A stretch of DNA of 53,683 nucleotides from SIG672 sp045605765 (GTDB lineage Bacteria > Bacillota > Clostridia > Oscillospirales > CAG-272), in assembly GCA_045605765.1 (NCBI GenBank), contig JAZUQQ010000053.1, positions 1 through 53,683 on the forward strand, in the 5' to 3' direction. This document shows, piece after piece, positions 1 through 7,564 of this stretch (position 1 is the stretch's first letter; each line of letters begins with the position of its first letter). Under the pieces are notes generated by a model that saw only the letters and a program-made list of their open reading frames with translations, searched no databases and was not told the origin of the DNA. Position numbers and translations under genes: made by a program.

Positions 1-1
1 C

Positions 2-1213
2 GATCTCGGTCAGCTTATACGCGAGGATAATACCAAAAACAGCGCAACCTACGTTTACACCTACGATAACGCAGGAAATATCCTCACAAAATCGACCTAT
101 GCTCTGACGGCAGCGGGAACAACGCCGACTAGTCCAACAAGCACGGTAAATTACGGCTATGACGATGCAAGCTGGGGCGACCTTCTGACCTCGTATAACG
201 GAACTGCTATAACCTACGATGCGATAGGCAATCCTCTGTCCTATTATAACGGCACAAGTTTCACCTTTACGTGGGAACAAGGCAGAAGACTTACCACCTT
301 GATTAAAAACAATGGCTCGCCGGTTACATACACCTATAACGATGAAGGAATTAGAACAAGCAAGACCGTAAACGGAGTTACACACACTTATCATCTTTCG
401 GGAAGCCAAATCATTGCAGAGGAAATTGGCAACGAGCTGTTCGTCTATATGTACGATGCAGATGGAAGTCCCATCGGAATGCAGTATAGAAACACGTCCT
501 ATGCCGACGGAGCATTCGACGTATATTGGTACGAAAAAAATCTTCAAGGCGATATTGTAGCGATATATGACAACGCAGGAAACAGGGTCGGTTGGTACTT
601 CTACGATGCATGGGGTAATGCTAGAGTGTACTCCAATTCTGCTGCAACTTCTGTATATGCCAGACGTAATCCCTTCCGTTACAGAGGATATTATTACGAT
701 TCCGCTACGGGTAGGTTTATTAGTGCGGATGGTATACTATCCGGTGCAGATAAGTCGTTGCACGGAAAAAACTTGTTTGCTTACTGTTTCAATAATCCGA
801 TAATGTATACGGATGGGAATGGTGAATTTCCGTGGCTCGTTGTCATTATTTTAGTTGCAACGACAGTAATTGGCGCTGTTGCCGGAGCTACATCGGATAC
901 CAAATTGGGGTCTAAGTTTATAGAGAATTCAGATAACTCGAGTGAACAGAAAGTTGAAGAATTGAGTTTGGGTGATAGAGTTATAAATACGGTGATTGGA
1001 GGACTGGCAGGCTTGACGGTAGGAGGTGCTATTGTCGCCACAGGTGGTGTATTTGCTTCCGTCGCGACTGCTTCTGCGACAACATTAATTCCAATCTTTG
1101 GAGCTACCGGAGCACAAACCTTTGCGTACGGCGCGTTAGCGTTCAATGTTACTCCTTTTCTTTTGGCACCATTTTTTGGCATAGAGATTGAGCCATTAGA
1201 ATATCCGTCGTAA
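2..1213 (+). CDS. RHS/YD-repeat protein, C-terminal part (5' end outside window)
   Basis: The frame is open from base 2 with no start, so this is the 3' end of a longer gene. Repeated Tyr-Asp motifs (YTYDNAGNI, VYMYDADGSPIG, WYFYDAWGNA) followed by RYRGYYYDSATGRFISADG identify the C-terminal core of an RHS/YD-repeat protein. Such proteins are secreted or cell-wall-displayed shells that enclose and deliver a variable C-terminal toxin tip. The last ~125 residues (after ~280) are Gly/Ala-rich and hydrophobic and end in APFFGIEIE; I recognise no nuclease or other enzymatic motif. The usual pre-tip DPxG motif is DGNG here, and 14 residues normally present between two YDS motifs are missing compared with the second copy. 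A small membrane-protein gene follows 29 bp later. Confidence 0.85.
   Translation, partial: DLGQLIREDNTKNSATYVYTYDNAGNILTKSTYALTAAGTTPTSPTSTVNYGYDDASWGDLLTSYNGTAITYDAIGNPLSYYNGTSFTFTWEQGRRLTTLIKNNGSPVTYTYNDEGIRTSKTVNGVTHTYHLSGSQIIAEEIGNELFVYMYDADGSPIGMQYRNTSYADGAFDVYWYEKNLQGDIVAIYDNAGNRVGWYFYDAWGNARVYSNSAATSVYARRNPFRYRGYYYDSATGRFISADGILSGADKSLHGKNLFAYCFNNPIMYTDGNGEFPWLVVIILVATTVIGAVAGATSDTKLGSKFIENSDNSSEQKVEELSLGDRVINTVIGGLAGLTVGGAIVATGGVFASVATASATTLIPIFGATGAQTFAYGALAFNVTPFLLAPFFGIEIEPLEYPS
55..555 (+). repeat. RHS core repeat, copy 1 (501 bp)
   Basis: Bases 55-555 match 1769-2269 at a constant offset of 1714 bp with no indel and only scattered substitutions. The repeat encodes the last YD repeats of the RHS shell. 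The similarity resumes briefly at 691-731 against 2450-2490. Confidence 0.9.
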
Positions 1214-1242
1214 TCTCACAAGCAAAGAAAGGATATACATCT

Positions 1243-1710
1243 ATGATTGAATTCAATGGACACATTACTGGCACTGCGGAAAAACGATTTTATGAAAATT
1301 GCGTAAATTTCGGTCAAAATATTATGCTTGCAAGTATTATAATCTTTTTGCCTATGATAATTTTTATTACGCTTGGGACAAAAAATTGGGTGATTTTAGT
1401 GGGATATTGTTCGCTATTTATTATTATTCCATTAATATTGCGAATTCCTAAAAGCAAAAAAGAAAGACAAAAAATGAATCCTAAAAAGATCACAATACAA
1501 GACGGTGTTATGATTGCTATTAATGGGTACGGTCCTGACTCTAAACTTGTAAGCGATGTAAAAGAGGTTCGTGATTACGGCGAATTTTATGAAATAGTTT
1601 TTCCATTTGGGAAAATGAGCACGAATTTCATATGCCAAAAGGATTTGCTGGTCAAAGGGTCTTTGGAGAAGTTCGAAAAGATATTTAAGGACAAACTTGT
1701 GCGTAAATAA
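1243..1710 (+). CDS. Candidate immunity protein for RHS tip 1 (two-TM membrane protein)
   Basis: A 155-aa protein with an AAAGGA ribosome-binding site just upstream. It has a short polar N-terminus, two adjacent hydrophobic segments (about residues 27-45 and 48-67), and a basic C-terminal soluble domain. The latter resembles the small YcxB-like C-terminal domain (ITIQDGVMIAI, FPFGKMSTNFICQKDLL), but that family call is tentative. It sits immediately downstream of the RHS gene and just before the terminator hairpin, the usual place for an immunity gene. No enzymatic motif is seen. The immunity role is inferred from position only; it could be an unrelated membrane protein carried with the cassette. 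Confidence 0.6.
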   Translation: MIEFNGHITGTAEKRFYENCVNFGQNIMLASIIIFLPMIIFITLGTKNWVILVGYCSLFIIIPLILRIPKSKKERQKMNPKKITIQDGVMIAINGYGPDSKLVSDVKEVRDYGEFYEIVFPFGKMSTNFICQKDLLVKGSLEKFEKIFKDKLVRK

Positions 1711-1727
1711 TTTAAAAATTACAGACC

Positions 1728-1750
1728 AAAGCCGCTCTTTCGAGCGGCTT
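1728..1750 (+). terminator. Terminator hairpin of RHS module 1 (T-tract lost)
   Basis: The stem GCCGCTC/GAGCGGC with loop TTTC is flanked by A:T pairs. The same hairpin follows the second module at 3341, where it has a T-rich tail. Here the tail is replaced by GGTG, so the second module joins directly after the stem. Confidence 0.65.
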
Positions 1751-1766
1751 GGTGTAAACCTAATAG

Positions 1767-3089
1767 CGTTACACCTACGATAACGCAGGAAATATCCTCA
1801 CAAAATCGACCTATGCTCTGACGGCAGCGGGAACAACGCCGACTAGTCCAACAAGTACCATAAATTACGGATACAACGATGCAAGCTGGGGCGACCTTCT
1901 CACCTCGTATAACGGAACTGCTATAACCTACGATGCGATAGGAAATCCTCTGTCCTATTATAACGGCACAAGTTTCACCTTTACGTGGGAACAAGGCAGA
2001 AGACTTACCACCTTGGTTAAAAACAATGGCTCGCCGGTTACATACACCTATAACGATGAAGGAATTAGAACAGGTAAGACCGTAAACGGAGTTACACACA
2101 CTTATCATCTTTCGGGAAGCCAAATCATTGCAGAGGAAATTGGCAACGAGCTGTTCGTCTATATGTACGATGCCGATGGTTCACCAATAGGAATGCAGTA
2201 TACAAATACCTCGTATACAGACGGAGTATTCGACGTATATTGGTACGAAAAAAATCTGCAAGGCGATATAATCTACGTTTGCGACGAGGCAGGAAACAAG
2301 GTCATTTCCTATACGTATGATGCTTGGGGAAACGTTACTGCCACATATTCAAACGGCGGTGCTTCTACCTCGGCTCGCTATAATCCGTTTAAATATCGCG
2401 GATATTATCACGATTCCGAAACAGGCTTCTATTATCTCAATAGCAGATATTACGATTCCGCTACGGGTAGGTTTATTAGTGCGGATGGGTATGTAAGTAC
2501 GGGAACGGGAATGCTTGGTTACAATATGTTTGCGTATTGTAATAATAATCCTGTAAATTACTACGACCCCACAGGTGAATCTGTTATAGCGCTTATCGCA
2601 TTAGGTGCGGTTGGTTTGGGATTGTTGTTTATTCCGTCTGATGTTGACCAGGGTCCGAAATATGAACAACAAGCAAAAGAAAAATATAATTCATCAACAA
2701 TTGACTTCTACATAAATGAGTTGGGAACTGCCGACGACAAAGTTAATGTTACTTTTTATCCAGAGGGCGGTCTAATTCATATTGAGAATTCTTATTCTAT
2801 ACGAAGCGAATATGAGAAAAGGGCTATTATTTCCGAAATAATGTCAAGTCAATATTATGACAAAAATATATACGGAAACTGCGTAGATACTATGTTGATT
2901 GAGTGGTCAGCACACAATTTTGTTTATCGTACTTCAACAACGTCCAAACTAGCACACGATTTTTTTGTACGTATAGGCTATCCTAATCCAATTGAAAGTT
3001 CCACAGGTGTTGACTTTAGAAAAAGTCTAGCCCCTTCCGTAATGCGCAATTATAATTTCGTTACTCTGTGGGGGAACATACAATGGTAA
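1767..3089 (+). pseudogene. Orphan RHS tip module (no start codon) with variable C-terminus
   Basis: The open frame begins right after an in-frame TAG at 1764 and has no ATG, GTG or TTG with a ribosome-binding site in its first 240 bases; the first TTG is at 2013, inside the YD core. It encodes the same YD core as the first copy, then the full motif ending RYYDSATGRFISADG and NYYDPTGES, the canonical DPxG pre-tip motif. A different ~170-residue C-terminus follows: one hydrophobic stretch (VIALIALGAVGLGLLFIP) and a mixed domain with CVDTMLIEWSAHNF near its end. This is the typical layout of a displaced, silent tip that can recombine onto the expressed shell gene. I cannot assign a toxin family. 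Confidence 0.75.
1769..2269 (+). repeat. RHS core repeat, copy 2 (501 bp)
   Basis: Second copy of the repeat at 55-555. It starts abruptly 18 bp after the terminator stem of the first module, which marks the cassette junction. Confidence 0.9.
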
Positions 3090-3316
3090 GAAAAAAATTA
3101 ATTTTGTCCGCCATTCTTGTGACTTTAGTTGTTGTAATTGCATTTGTTGCTTATGCTCTTTTACTTGTTTTTTTCCCAGATCCGGAAATCCACTGCGATG
3201 TGTGTCATAAAACATATGCGAGCGGAAAAAGCCATAATGTTATAATACATGGAACGGTGGATGTTACAATGTGCGATAGATGTTATACTGAATATTTGAA
3301 CAGCCTCAAGGACTAA
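3083..3316 (+). CDS. Small membrane-anchored two-CxxC protein, candidate immunity for RHS tip 2
   Basis: A 77-aa protein starting at the ATG that overlaps the RHS stop (ATGGTAA), with GGGGGA about 6 bp upstream. An in-frame GTG at 3068 would add five residues but has no ribosome-binding site of its own. After a short basic start comes one long hydrophobic segment (residues ~5-30). A ~45-residue polar domain follows with CDVC and CDRC pairs, suggesting a small zinc-binding fold. The overlap implies translational coupling to the RHS tip, as expected for a toxin/immunity pair. Function is inferred from position; no family is recognised. Confidence 0.55.
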   Translation: MVRKKLILSAILVTLVVVIAFVAYALLLVFFPDPEIHCDVCHKTYASGKSHNVIIHGTVDVTMCDRCYTEYLNSLKD

Positions 3317-3340
3317 CTAACAAATGAAAATACTGGTTTC

Positions 3341-3366
3341 AAAGCCGCTCTTTCGAGCGGCTTTGT
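3341..3366 (+). terminator. Terminator of RHS module 2
   Basis: The same AAAGCCGCTC/GAGCGGCTTT hairpin as at 1728-1750, here followed by a T-rich tail (TTTGTTATT). Confidence 0.75.
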
Positions 3367-3517
3367 TATTCATATGAACAATGCTGGTGTGCAATAATGA
3401 TTGCATATTCTCGGGTAAATAAATATTTGAAAAATATATCAATCAGTACATTAATTTATAGAAATTCCACCATTCAAAAGCACAGTTTTTAGAATCGATT
3501 CTTTCATACTTATATCG

Positions 3518-4793
3518 CCTGAGACGGCAATGTGATATGAAAGGATGGAAAAATGGAAAACAAATTCAAGCATCTGACGTTTGATGACAGATGTACTATT
3601 CACGAGCATCTGAATATGGGTTCGTCATTTACCGAGATCGGAGATGTCTTACGAAAAGACAGAACGACTATCTCAAAAGAAATCAAAACTCATCGGTACG
3701 AGAAGAAGAGTACAAACAAGCACGAAACAGTATGCCCGAAACTTTCGAGACCGCCGTACGTGTGTAACGCTTGTCCTGAAAAGGATACTTGTTCGAGGAG
3801 AAAGTATTTTTACAGTGCCGACAGTGCGCACAACGACTACAAAAAAGACCTTTCAGAGAAGCGGTCTGATATTCGAGTGCCAAAGTATGTTGTTGCTGAA
3901 ATCAACGAGCTGATTTCACCGCTTATGGTAAACAAGCATCATAGCGTAAATCACGTTTATGTGGCATATGCAGACCGCTTGCCTGTAAGTAAATCCACCT
4001 TATACCGTCTTATAGACAGAGGTTATTTAGACGTACGCAACATACATCTTCCGAGAAAAATGCGCTACAAGACCAAAAAAGGTTACAACAGAAAAGAAGT
4101 CTCTGAAGTTTCAATTGAAAGAAAGTTTCACCGCTTCCACAGCGACTTTCTTGATTATTGTGAACACAACCCAGATGCATCTATCGTCGAGATGGACACC
4201 GTTATAGGTACTCGCGGCGGAAAAGGTGGTAAGTGTTTTCTTACTCTCCTTTTCCGTAAATTTAAACTGATGCTGATATATCTGTTGCCTTATAAGACTG
4301 CTCAAAGCGTCGTTGATGTTTTTGACAGTCTCAAGAACGATCTCGGCGAAGCTGAATTCGCGAGACTTTTCGAGGTTATTCTAACAGACAACGGCTCGGA
4401 GTTTGCCGATCCTCAAGGAATAGAACGTTCACTGATTACCGGAGATAAGATATCTCGCGTATATTATTGCAACCCCAACGCTTCTTGGCAAAAAGGCTCT
4501 CTTGAGAAGAATCACGAATATATACGCTACGTTCTTCCAAAGGGTACATCGTTCGCATCTCTCGAACAGTCTGATGCGGAGCTTCTAGCTTCTCATATAA
4601 ATTCTATACCTAGACAATCGCTAAACAAGCAAACACCCTATGAGGCTGCAGTTGGTTTTATAGGAAAAGAAAACCTTGATATATTCGGAATCAAACGCAT
4701 TCCAAATGACGAAGTAGATTGTTCCAATAATCTGCTGCGTCATAAAATCAAGAAAAAACAATGAAGTTACCTCATATATCACGTCGTCTTAGG
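3518..4793 (+). mobile_element. IS30-family insertion sequence
   Basis: One transposase gene is bounded by imperfect inverted repeats. The left end reads CCTGAGACGGCAATGTGATA from 3518. The right end, read inward on the other strand from 4793, is CCTAAGACGACGTGATATAT. The ends may extend a few bases outward. I could not define a convincing target duplication. The transposase is full length, so the element may be active. Confidence 0.7.
3553..4764 (+). CDS. IS30-family transposase
   Basis: A 403-aa protein that catalyses cut-and-paste or circle-mediated transposition of the surrounding element. N-terminal helix-turn-helix: residues ~8-45 (LTFDDRCTI, SFTEIGDVLRKDRTTISKEI). A Cys-rich patch follows at ~63-85 (CPKL, CNACPEKDTC), seen in some long IS30 transposases. 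The DDE catalytic core follows: D in VEMDTVIG (~215), D in ILTDNGSEFAD (~278), E in SLEKNHEYIRY (~315). Start ATG at 3553 has GAAAGGATGG upstream. No frameshift or stop is present. Confidence 0.92.
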   Translation: MENKFKHLTFDDRCTIHEHLNMGSSFTEIGDVLRKDRTTISKEIKTHRYEKKSTNKHETVCPKLSRPPYVCNACPEKDTCSRRKYFYSADSAHNDYKKDLSEKRSDIRVPKYVVAEINELISPLMVNKHHSVNHVYVAYADRLPVSKSTLYRLIDRGYLDVRNIHLPRKMRYKTKKGYNRKEVSEVSIERKFHRFHSDFLDYCEHNPDASIVEMDTVIGTRGGKGGKCFLTLLFRKFKLMLIYLLPYKTAQSVVDVFDSLKNDLGEAEFARLFEVILTDNGSEFADPQGIERSLITGDKISRVYYCNPNASWQKGSLEKNHEYIRYVLPKGTSFASLEQSDAELLASHINSIPRQSLNKQTPYEAAVGFIGKENLDIFGIKRIPNDEVDCSNNLLRHKIKKKQ

Positions 4794-5073
4794 TAATATT
4801 ATATTGTTTTCCTGAACGGGAAATTACTTCAATTCAAAAAATTGAGAAAGGGGTTTCCCGTCTTTTGTCGCGCCCATTTTCGGGTAACACAGGGTGAATT
4901 TTTTCGTTTTTGCTCGTTTTTATTTGTCTTTTGCCACCAATTACACTACAAAACCCGCATTTTTCGGGAACTTACCTCAAAACATCGTCGCGCTTGCTCT
5001 CACGGGAAGTTTCTATGAAATGTAACGATTTTCAATATATTTAGAAAAATATTTAAAAAAATCAAAAAAGGTA
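4794..5073. other. AT-rich intergenic region with one long hairpin
   Basis: No coding sequence is seen. It contains an imperfect hairpin at 4816-4861: outer stem ACGGGAAA/TTTCCCGT, inner stem around TCAATT/AATTGA, followed by a weak T-rich stretch. A motif like GAANTTACCTCA occurs near 4763, 4820 and 4968. The last part leads into the rpmE promoter. Confidence 0.4.
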
Positions 5074-5102
5074 TTGCAAAAACAAAAAACGTGTGATATA
5101 AT
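5074..5102 (+). promoter_or_regulatory. Sigma-A promoter of rpmE
   Basis: TTGCAA, 17 bp, TATAAT. It lies about 45 bp upstream of the rpmE start codon. Confidence 0.8.
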
Positions 5103-5146
5103 ATAGCGTACTTTGAATGAATTTAGTAGGACAAGGGGTGTTAAGA

Positions 5147-5350
5147 TTGAAGGAAGGCATTCATCCGCAGTATAATGAAGTGACTATCAAGTGTGCATGC
5201 GGCGAAGAGGTTAAGACTCGTTCCACCAAAGGCGATATGCGTGTTGAAATATGCTCCAAGTGTCATCCGTTCTTTACCGGCAAGCAGAAGTTTGTTGATG
5301 CCGGCGGACGTGTTGATAAGTTCAAGAAGCGTATGGAAGGCAAAGTCTAA
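5147..5350 (+). CDS. rpmE: 50S ribosomal protein L31
   Basis: A 67-aa zinc-binding (C+) form of ribosomal protein L31, on the large subunit and bridging to the small one. The start is taken as TTG at 5147 because L31 proteins begin with the KEGIHPxY motif and AAGGGG lies 8 bp upstream; an ATG at 5117 would add ten non-conserved residues. Zinc ligands are C16 and C18 (KCACG) and C36 and C39 (CSKC), followed by the conserved HPFFTGKQKFVD. Flanked by its own promoter and a hairpin terminator, so it is probably monocistronic. Confidence 0.95.
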   Translation: MKEGIHPQYNEVTIKCACGEEVKTRSTKGDMRVEICSKCHPFFTGKQKFVDAGGRVDKFKKRMEGKV

Positions 5351-5364
5351 AAAATGTCACGTTT

Positions 5365-5416
5365 ATGGCGAATGCATATAGGTAGAACTATGTGTATTCG
5401 CCATTTTGCTTTTTAT
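5365..5416 (+). terminator. Terminator of rpmE
   Basis: Imperfect stem ATGGCGAATGCATATA/TATGTGTATTCGCCAT with a short loop, then TTTTGCTTTTTATTT. Confidence 0.75.
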
Positions 5417-5570
5417 TTGAAGATTTGAGCAGTTCGCTCACTTTATAAGGAAAGACCTGCACAAGTACATTTTATCAAATAATCCATCCTTGTTTTTCAG
5501 TAAAGTTTTTGAAAGAGCGCAAGAAAGCTTTTTTCAAAAAGTTTTCTCGCAGAAACGTTTTGAAAGGTGA

Positions 5571-5595
5571 GGAAAACTTTTCTCAAAAGTTTTCC
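5571..5595 (+). promoter_or_regulatory. Perfect hairpin just upstream of hflX
   Basis: An 11-bp perfect stem GGAAAACTTTT/AAAAGTTTTCC with loop CTC ends 8 bp before the hflX ATG. It occupies the place where a ribosome-binding site would be, and no normal Shine-Dalgarno sequence is visible. A related imperfect sequence (TTTTTCAAAAAGTTTTCTC) lies at about 5531-5547. Confidence 0.5.
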
Positions 5596-5603
5596 GTGTA
5601 TGT

Positions 5604-6890
5604 ATGAAAAAAGAAAATATATTTGATAAAGAGAGTGAGCCGCTTGCTCTGCTTGTGTCGGTGCTGACGCCCGACAAGGATGCTCACGAAAGTGAGGTCT
5701 CGCTCGACGAGCTTGAAAGACTGCTCCAAACGGCAGGCGGAAAGCTCTTTGCCAAGATCGTGCAGTCGAGACCGTCTCCCGACATAAAAAGCTACGTCGG
5801 CGCAGGAAAGCTCGAAGAAATAAAAGAAATTTGCGAAAATAACGAAATCACTCTCGTCGTGTGCGATGACGAGCTTTCTCCCTCGCAGATAAGAAACATG
5901 GAGGATGCTATTGGTGATGTCCGCGTTATTGACAGAAGCATGCTCATTCTCGATATTTTTGCGCTTCACGCGACAAGCGGAGAGGGTAAGCTTCAAGTCG
6001 AGCTCGCGCAGCTTAGATATACGCTTCCCAGACTTATGGGAAAGGGAACTGAACTGTCACGTCTCGGCGGAGGCATTGGAACTCGCGGACCCGGAGAAAG
6101 CAAGCTCGAAACCGATAGACGTCATATTCAGAGAAGAATAGTCGCGCTCGAAAACGAAATACGTGAGATTGAAAATAACCGGTCCATCCAACGTTCAAGA
6201 CGGGAAAAATCGGGTATACAGAAGGTCGCGGTGGTGGGATATACCAACGCAGGCAAATCCACGCTTATGAACCGCCTTACTGGCGCAGGCATACTTGCCG
6301 AGGATAAGCTTTTCGCGACTCTCGACCCAACGACGAGAAAATATGCTCTCCCGAGTGGGCGCGAGATACTTCTTACCGACACGGTCGGATTTATTAGAAA
6401 TCTTCCGCATCATCTTATAAGAGCGTTCAGAAGCACTCTTGACGAAGCCAAATATGCAGATGCACTTCTTATAGTAATAGATGCGTCCGATTCCGAGGCA
6501 GAAGCTCAGCTTGAAGTTACCGAAAAGCTCCTCTACGATCTCGGAGCATCGTCTAAGCCGACGGTCTGCGTGTTCAACAAATGTGATGCTTGTGTGGAAA
6601 TATCGAACGAACTTATGTATCGGGCATCAATGAGCAGATCGGTCGCCATATCGGCACTCGACGGCAGAGGTATAGACGATCTCGTTTCAGAGCTTGAACG
6701 CATAGCACTTGCGGGAAAGAGTATCTGCCTGTTTAAAATACCAAATAGTCAAGGCGGAGACGTCGCATATCTTTACAGAAACTCGACTGTTGAAAATATC
6801 GAATATGAGGGTGATTTTGCGCTCGTGCTTGCCGTCGTTGACGATAGCGTAAAAGGAAAAATGCAAAAATATATCGTAAAAACAAACTGA
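5604..6890 (+). CDS. hflX: GTPase HflX
   Basis: A 428-aa ribosome-associated GTPase that splits or rescues 50S/70S particles under stress. The N-terminal HflX domain (to ~190) carries the glycine-rich segment GGGIGTRGPGESKLETDRR and the coiled linker. The G domain follows: G1 GYTNAGKST (~212), G2 region ATLDPTTRKY, G3 DTVGFIRNLPHHLI (~258), G4 NKCD (~328), G5 region ISALDG. Length is normal. The ATG at 5604 is the only sensible start but lacks a clear Shine-Dalgarno sequence and sits directly after a perfect hairpin. The yigZ gene follows 20 bp downstream. Confidence 0.95.
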   Translation: MKKENIFDKESEPLALLVSVLTPDKDAHESEVSLDELERLLQTAGGKLFAKIVQSRPSPDIKSYVGAGKLEEIKEICENNEITLVVCDDELSPSQIRNMEDAIGDVRVIDRSMLILDIFALHATSGEGKLQVELAQLRYTLPRLMGKGTELSRLGGGIGTRGPGESKLETDRRHIQRRIVALENEIREIENNRSIQRSRREKSGIQKVAVVGYTNAGKSTLMNRLTGAGILAEDKLFATLDPTTRKYALPSGREILLTDTVGFIRNLPHHLIRAFRSTLDEAKYADALLIVIDASDSEAEAQLEVTEKLLYDLGASSKPTVCVFNKCDACVEISNELMYRASMSRSVAISALDGRGIDDLVSELERIALAGKSICLFKIPNSQGGDVAYLYRNSTVENIEYEGDFALVLAVVDDSVKGKMQKYIVKTN

Positions 6891-6910
6891 CACAAGGGAG
6901 GTCGGCTCTT

Positions 6911-7552
6911 ACGAAGGATATCTACGTTACGCTCGGAAAGGAAGGCGCTTCCGAGACGGTTGTAAAAAAGAGCGTTTTTATAGGTCACGCCGCGCCTGTA
7001 AAGACCGAAGCCGAGGCGCTTGAATATATCGCAAAATATAAAAAGAAATACAGCGACGCTACGCATAACGTCTGGGCGTATCTTATAAAAAACGGAAATC
7101 TTATGCGATATACAGATGACGGAGAGCCAAGCGGAACATCGGGAATTCCCGTGCTTGACGTTATACGCAAGGGGGGATTTACCGACGCGGTAATAGTCGT
7201 GACGAGATATTTCGGTGGAACTCTTCTCGGTACGGGCGGACTCGTCAGGGCATATTCGGCGGCGGCTAAGGAAGCAGTTGATGATGCGGGACTGGCATCA
7301 TTTCATACCTTTGACGAAATAAGTGTTGAGACCGATTATCAGATGTATCAGAAGCTTAAAAACTATTTAAAGCATCCCGATATTATCGTTGACGATACTC
7401 AGTTTTCTGACAAGGTTACTGTGAAGATGGCCGTGCTTTCTGAGTCAAGCGAGACAGTTTGCCGCGATATTTCAGAAATGTCGGCAGGACGCGCGACCAG
7501 TGAAAAGACGGGCAGCCGTCTTGATCAAAAAAGAGAAGAACTAACTTATTAA
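6911..7552 (+). CDS. yigZ: YigZ/IMPACT family protein with apparent ACG start
   Basis: Reading from 6911 gives 213 aa, the normal family length. The N-terminal UPF0029 (IMPACT) domain has SVFIGHAAPV (~21-30), THNVWAYLI (~53), DDGEPSGTSGIPVL (~67-80) and RYFGGTLLGTGGLVRAY (~99-115). A C-terminal DUF1949-type ferredoxin-like domain follows. The conserved N-terminus lies upstream of the first ATG (7103), so that ATG cannot be the true start. A near-perfect Shine-Dalgarno (AAGGGAGGT, 6894-6902) is followed 8 bp later by ACG at 6911, one base from ATG; no ATG, GTG or TTG lies between. Either ACG is used, or the base is a mutation or sequencing error. The family is linked to translation control, but its bacterial role is unsettled. 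Confidence 0.85.
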   Translation, partial: TKDIYVTLGKEGASETVVKKSVFIGHAAPVKTEAEALEYIAKYKKKYSDATHNVWAYLIKNGNLMRYTDDGEPSGTSGIPVLDVIRKGGFTDAVIVVTRYFGGTLLGTGGLVRAYSAAAKEAVDDAGLASFHTFDEISVETDYQMYQKLKNYLKHPDIIVDDTQFSDKVTVKMAVLSESSETVCRDISEMSAGRATSEKTGSRLDQKREELTY

Positions 7553-7564
7553 GGAAATTATAAA

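Noticed and set aside
781..1182. Minus-strand open frame opposite RHS tip 1
   Set aside because: Shadow of the hydrophobic Ala/Gly-rich tip; no ribosome-binding site and low-complexity product.
5074..5150. Riboswitch or T-box upstream of rpmE
   Set aside because: The promoter is only ~45 bp from the start codon, leaving too little RNA for such a structure.
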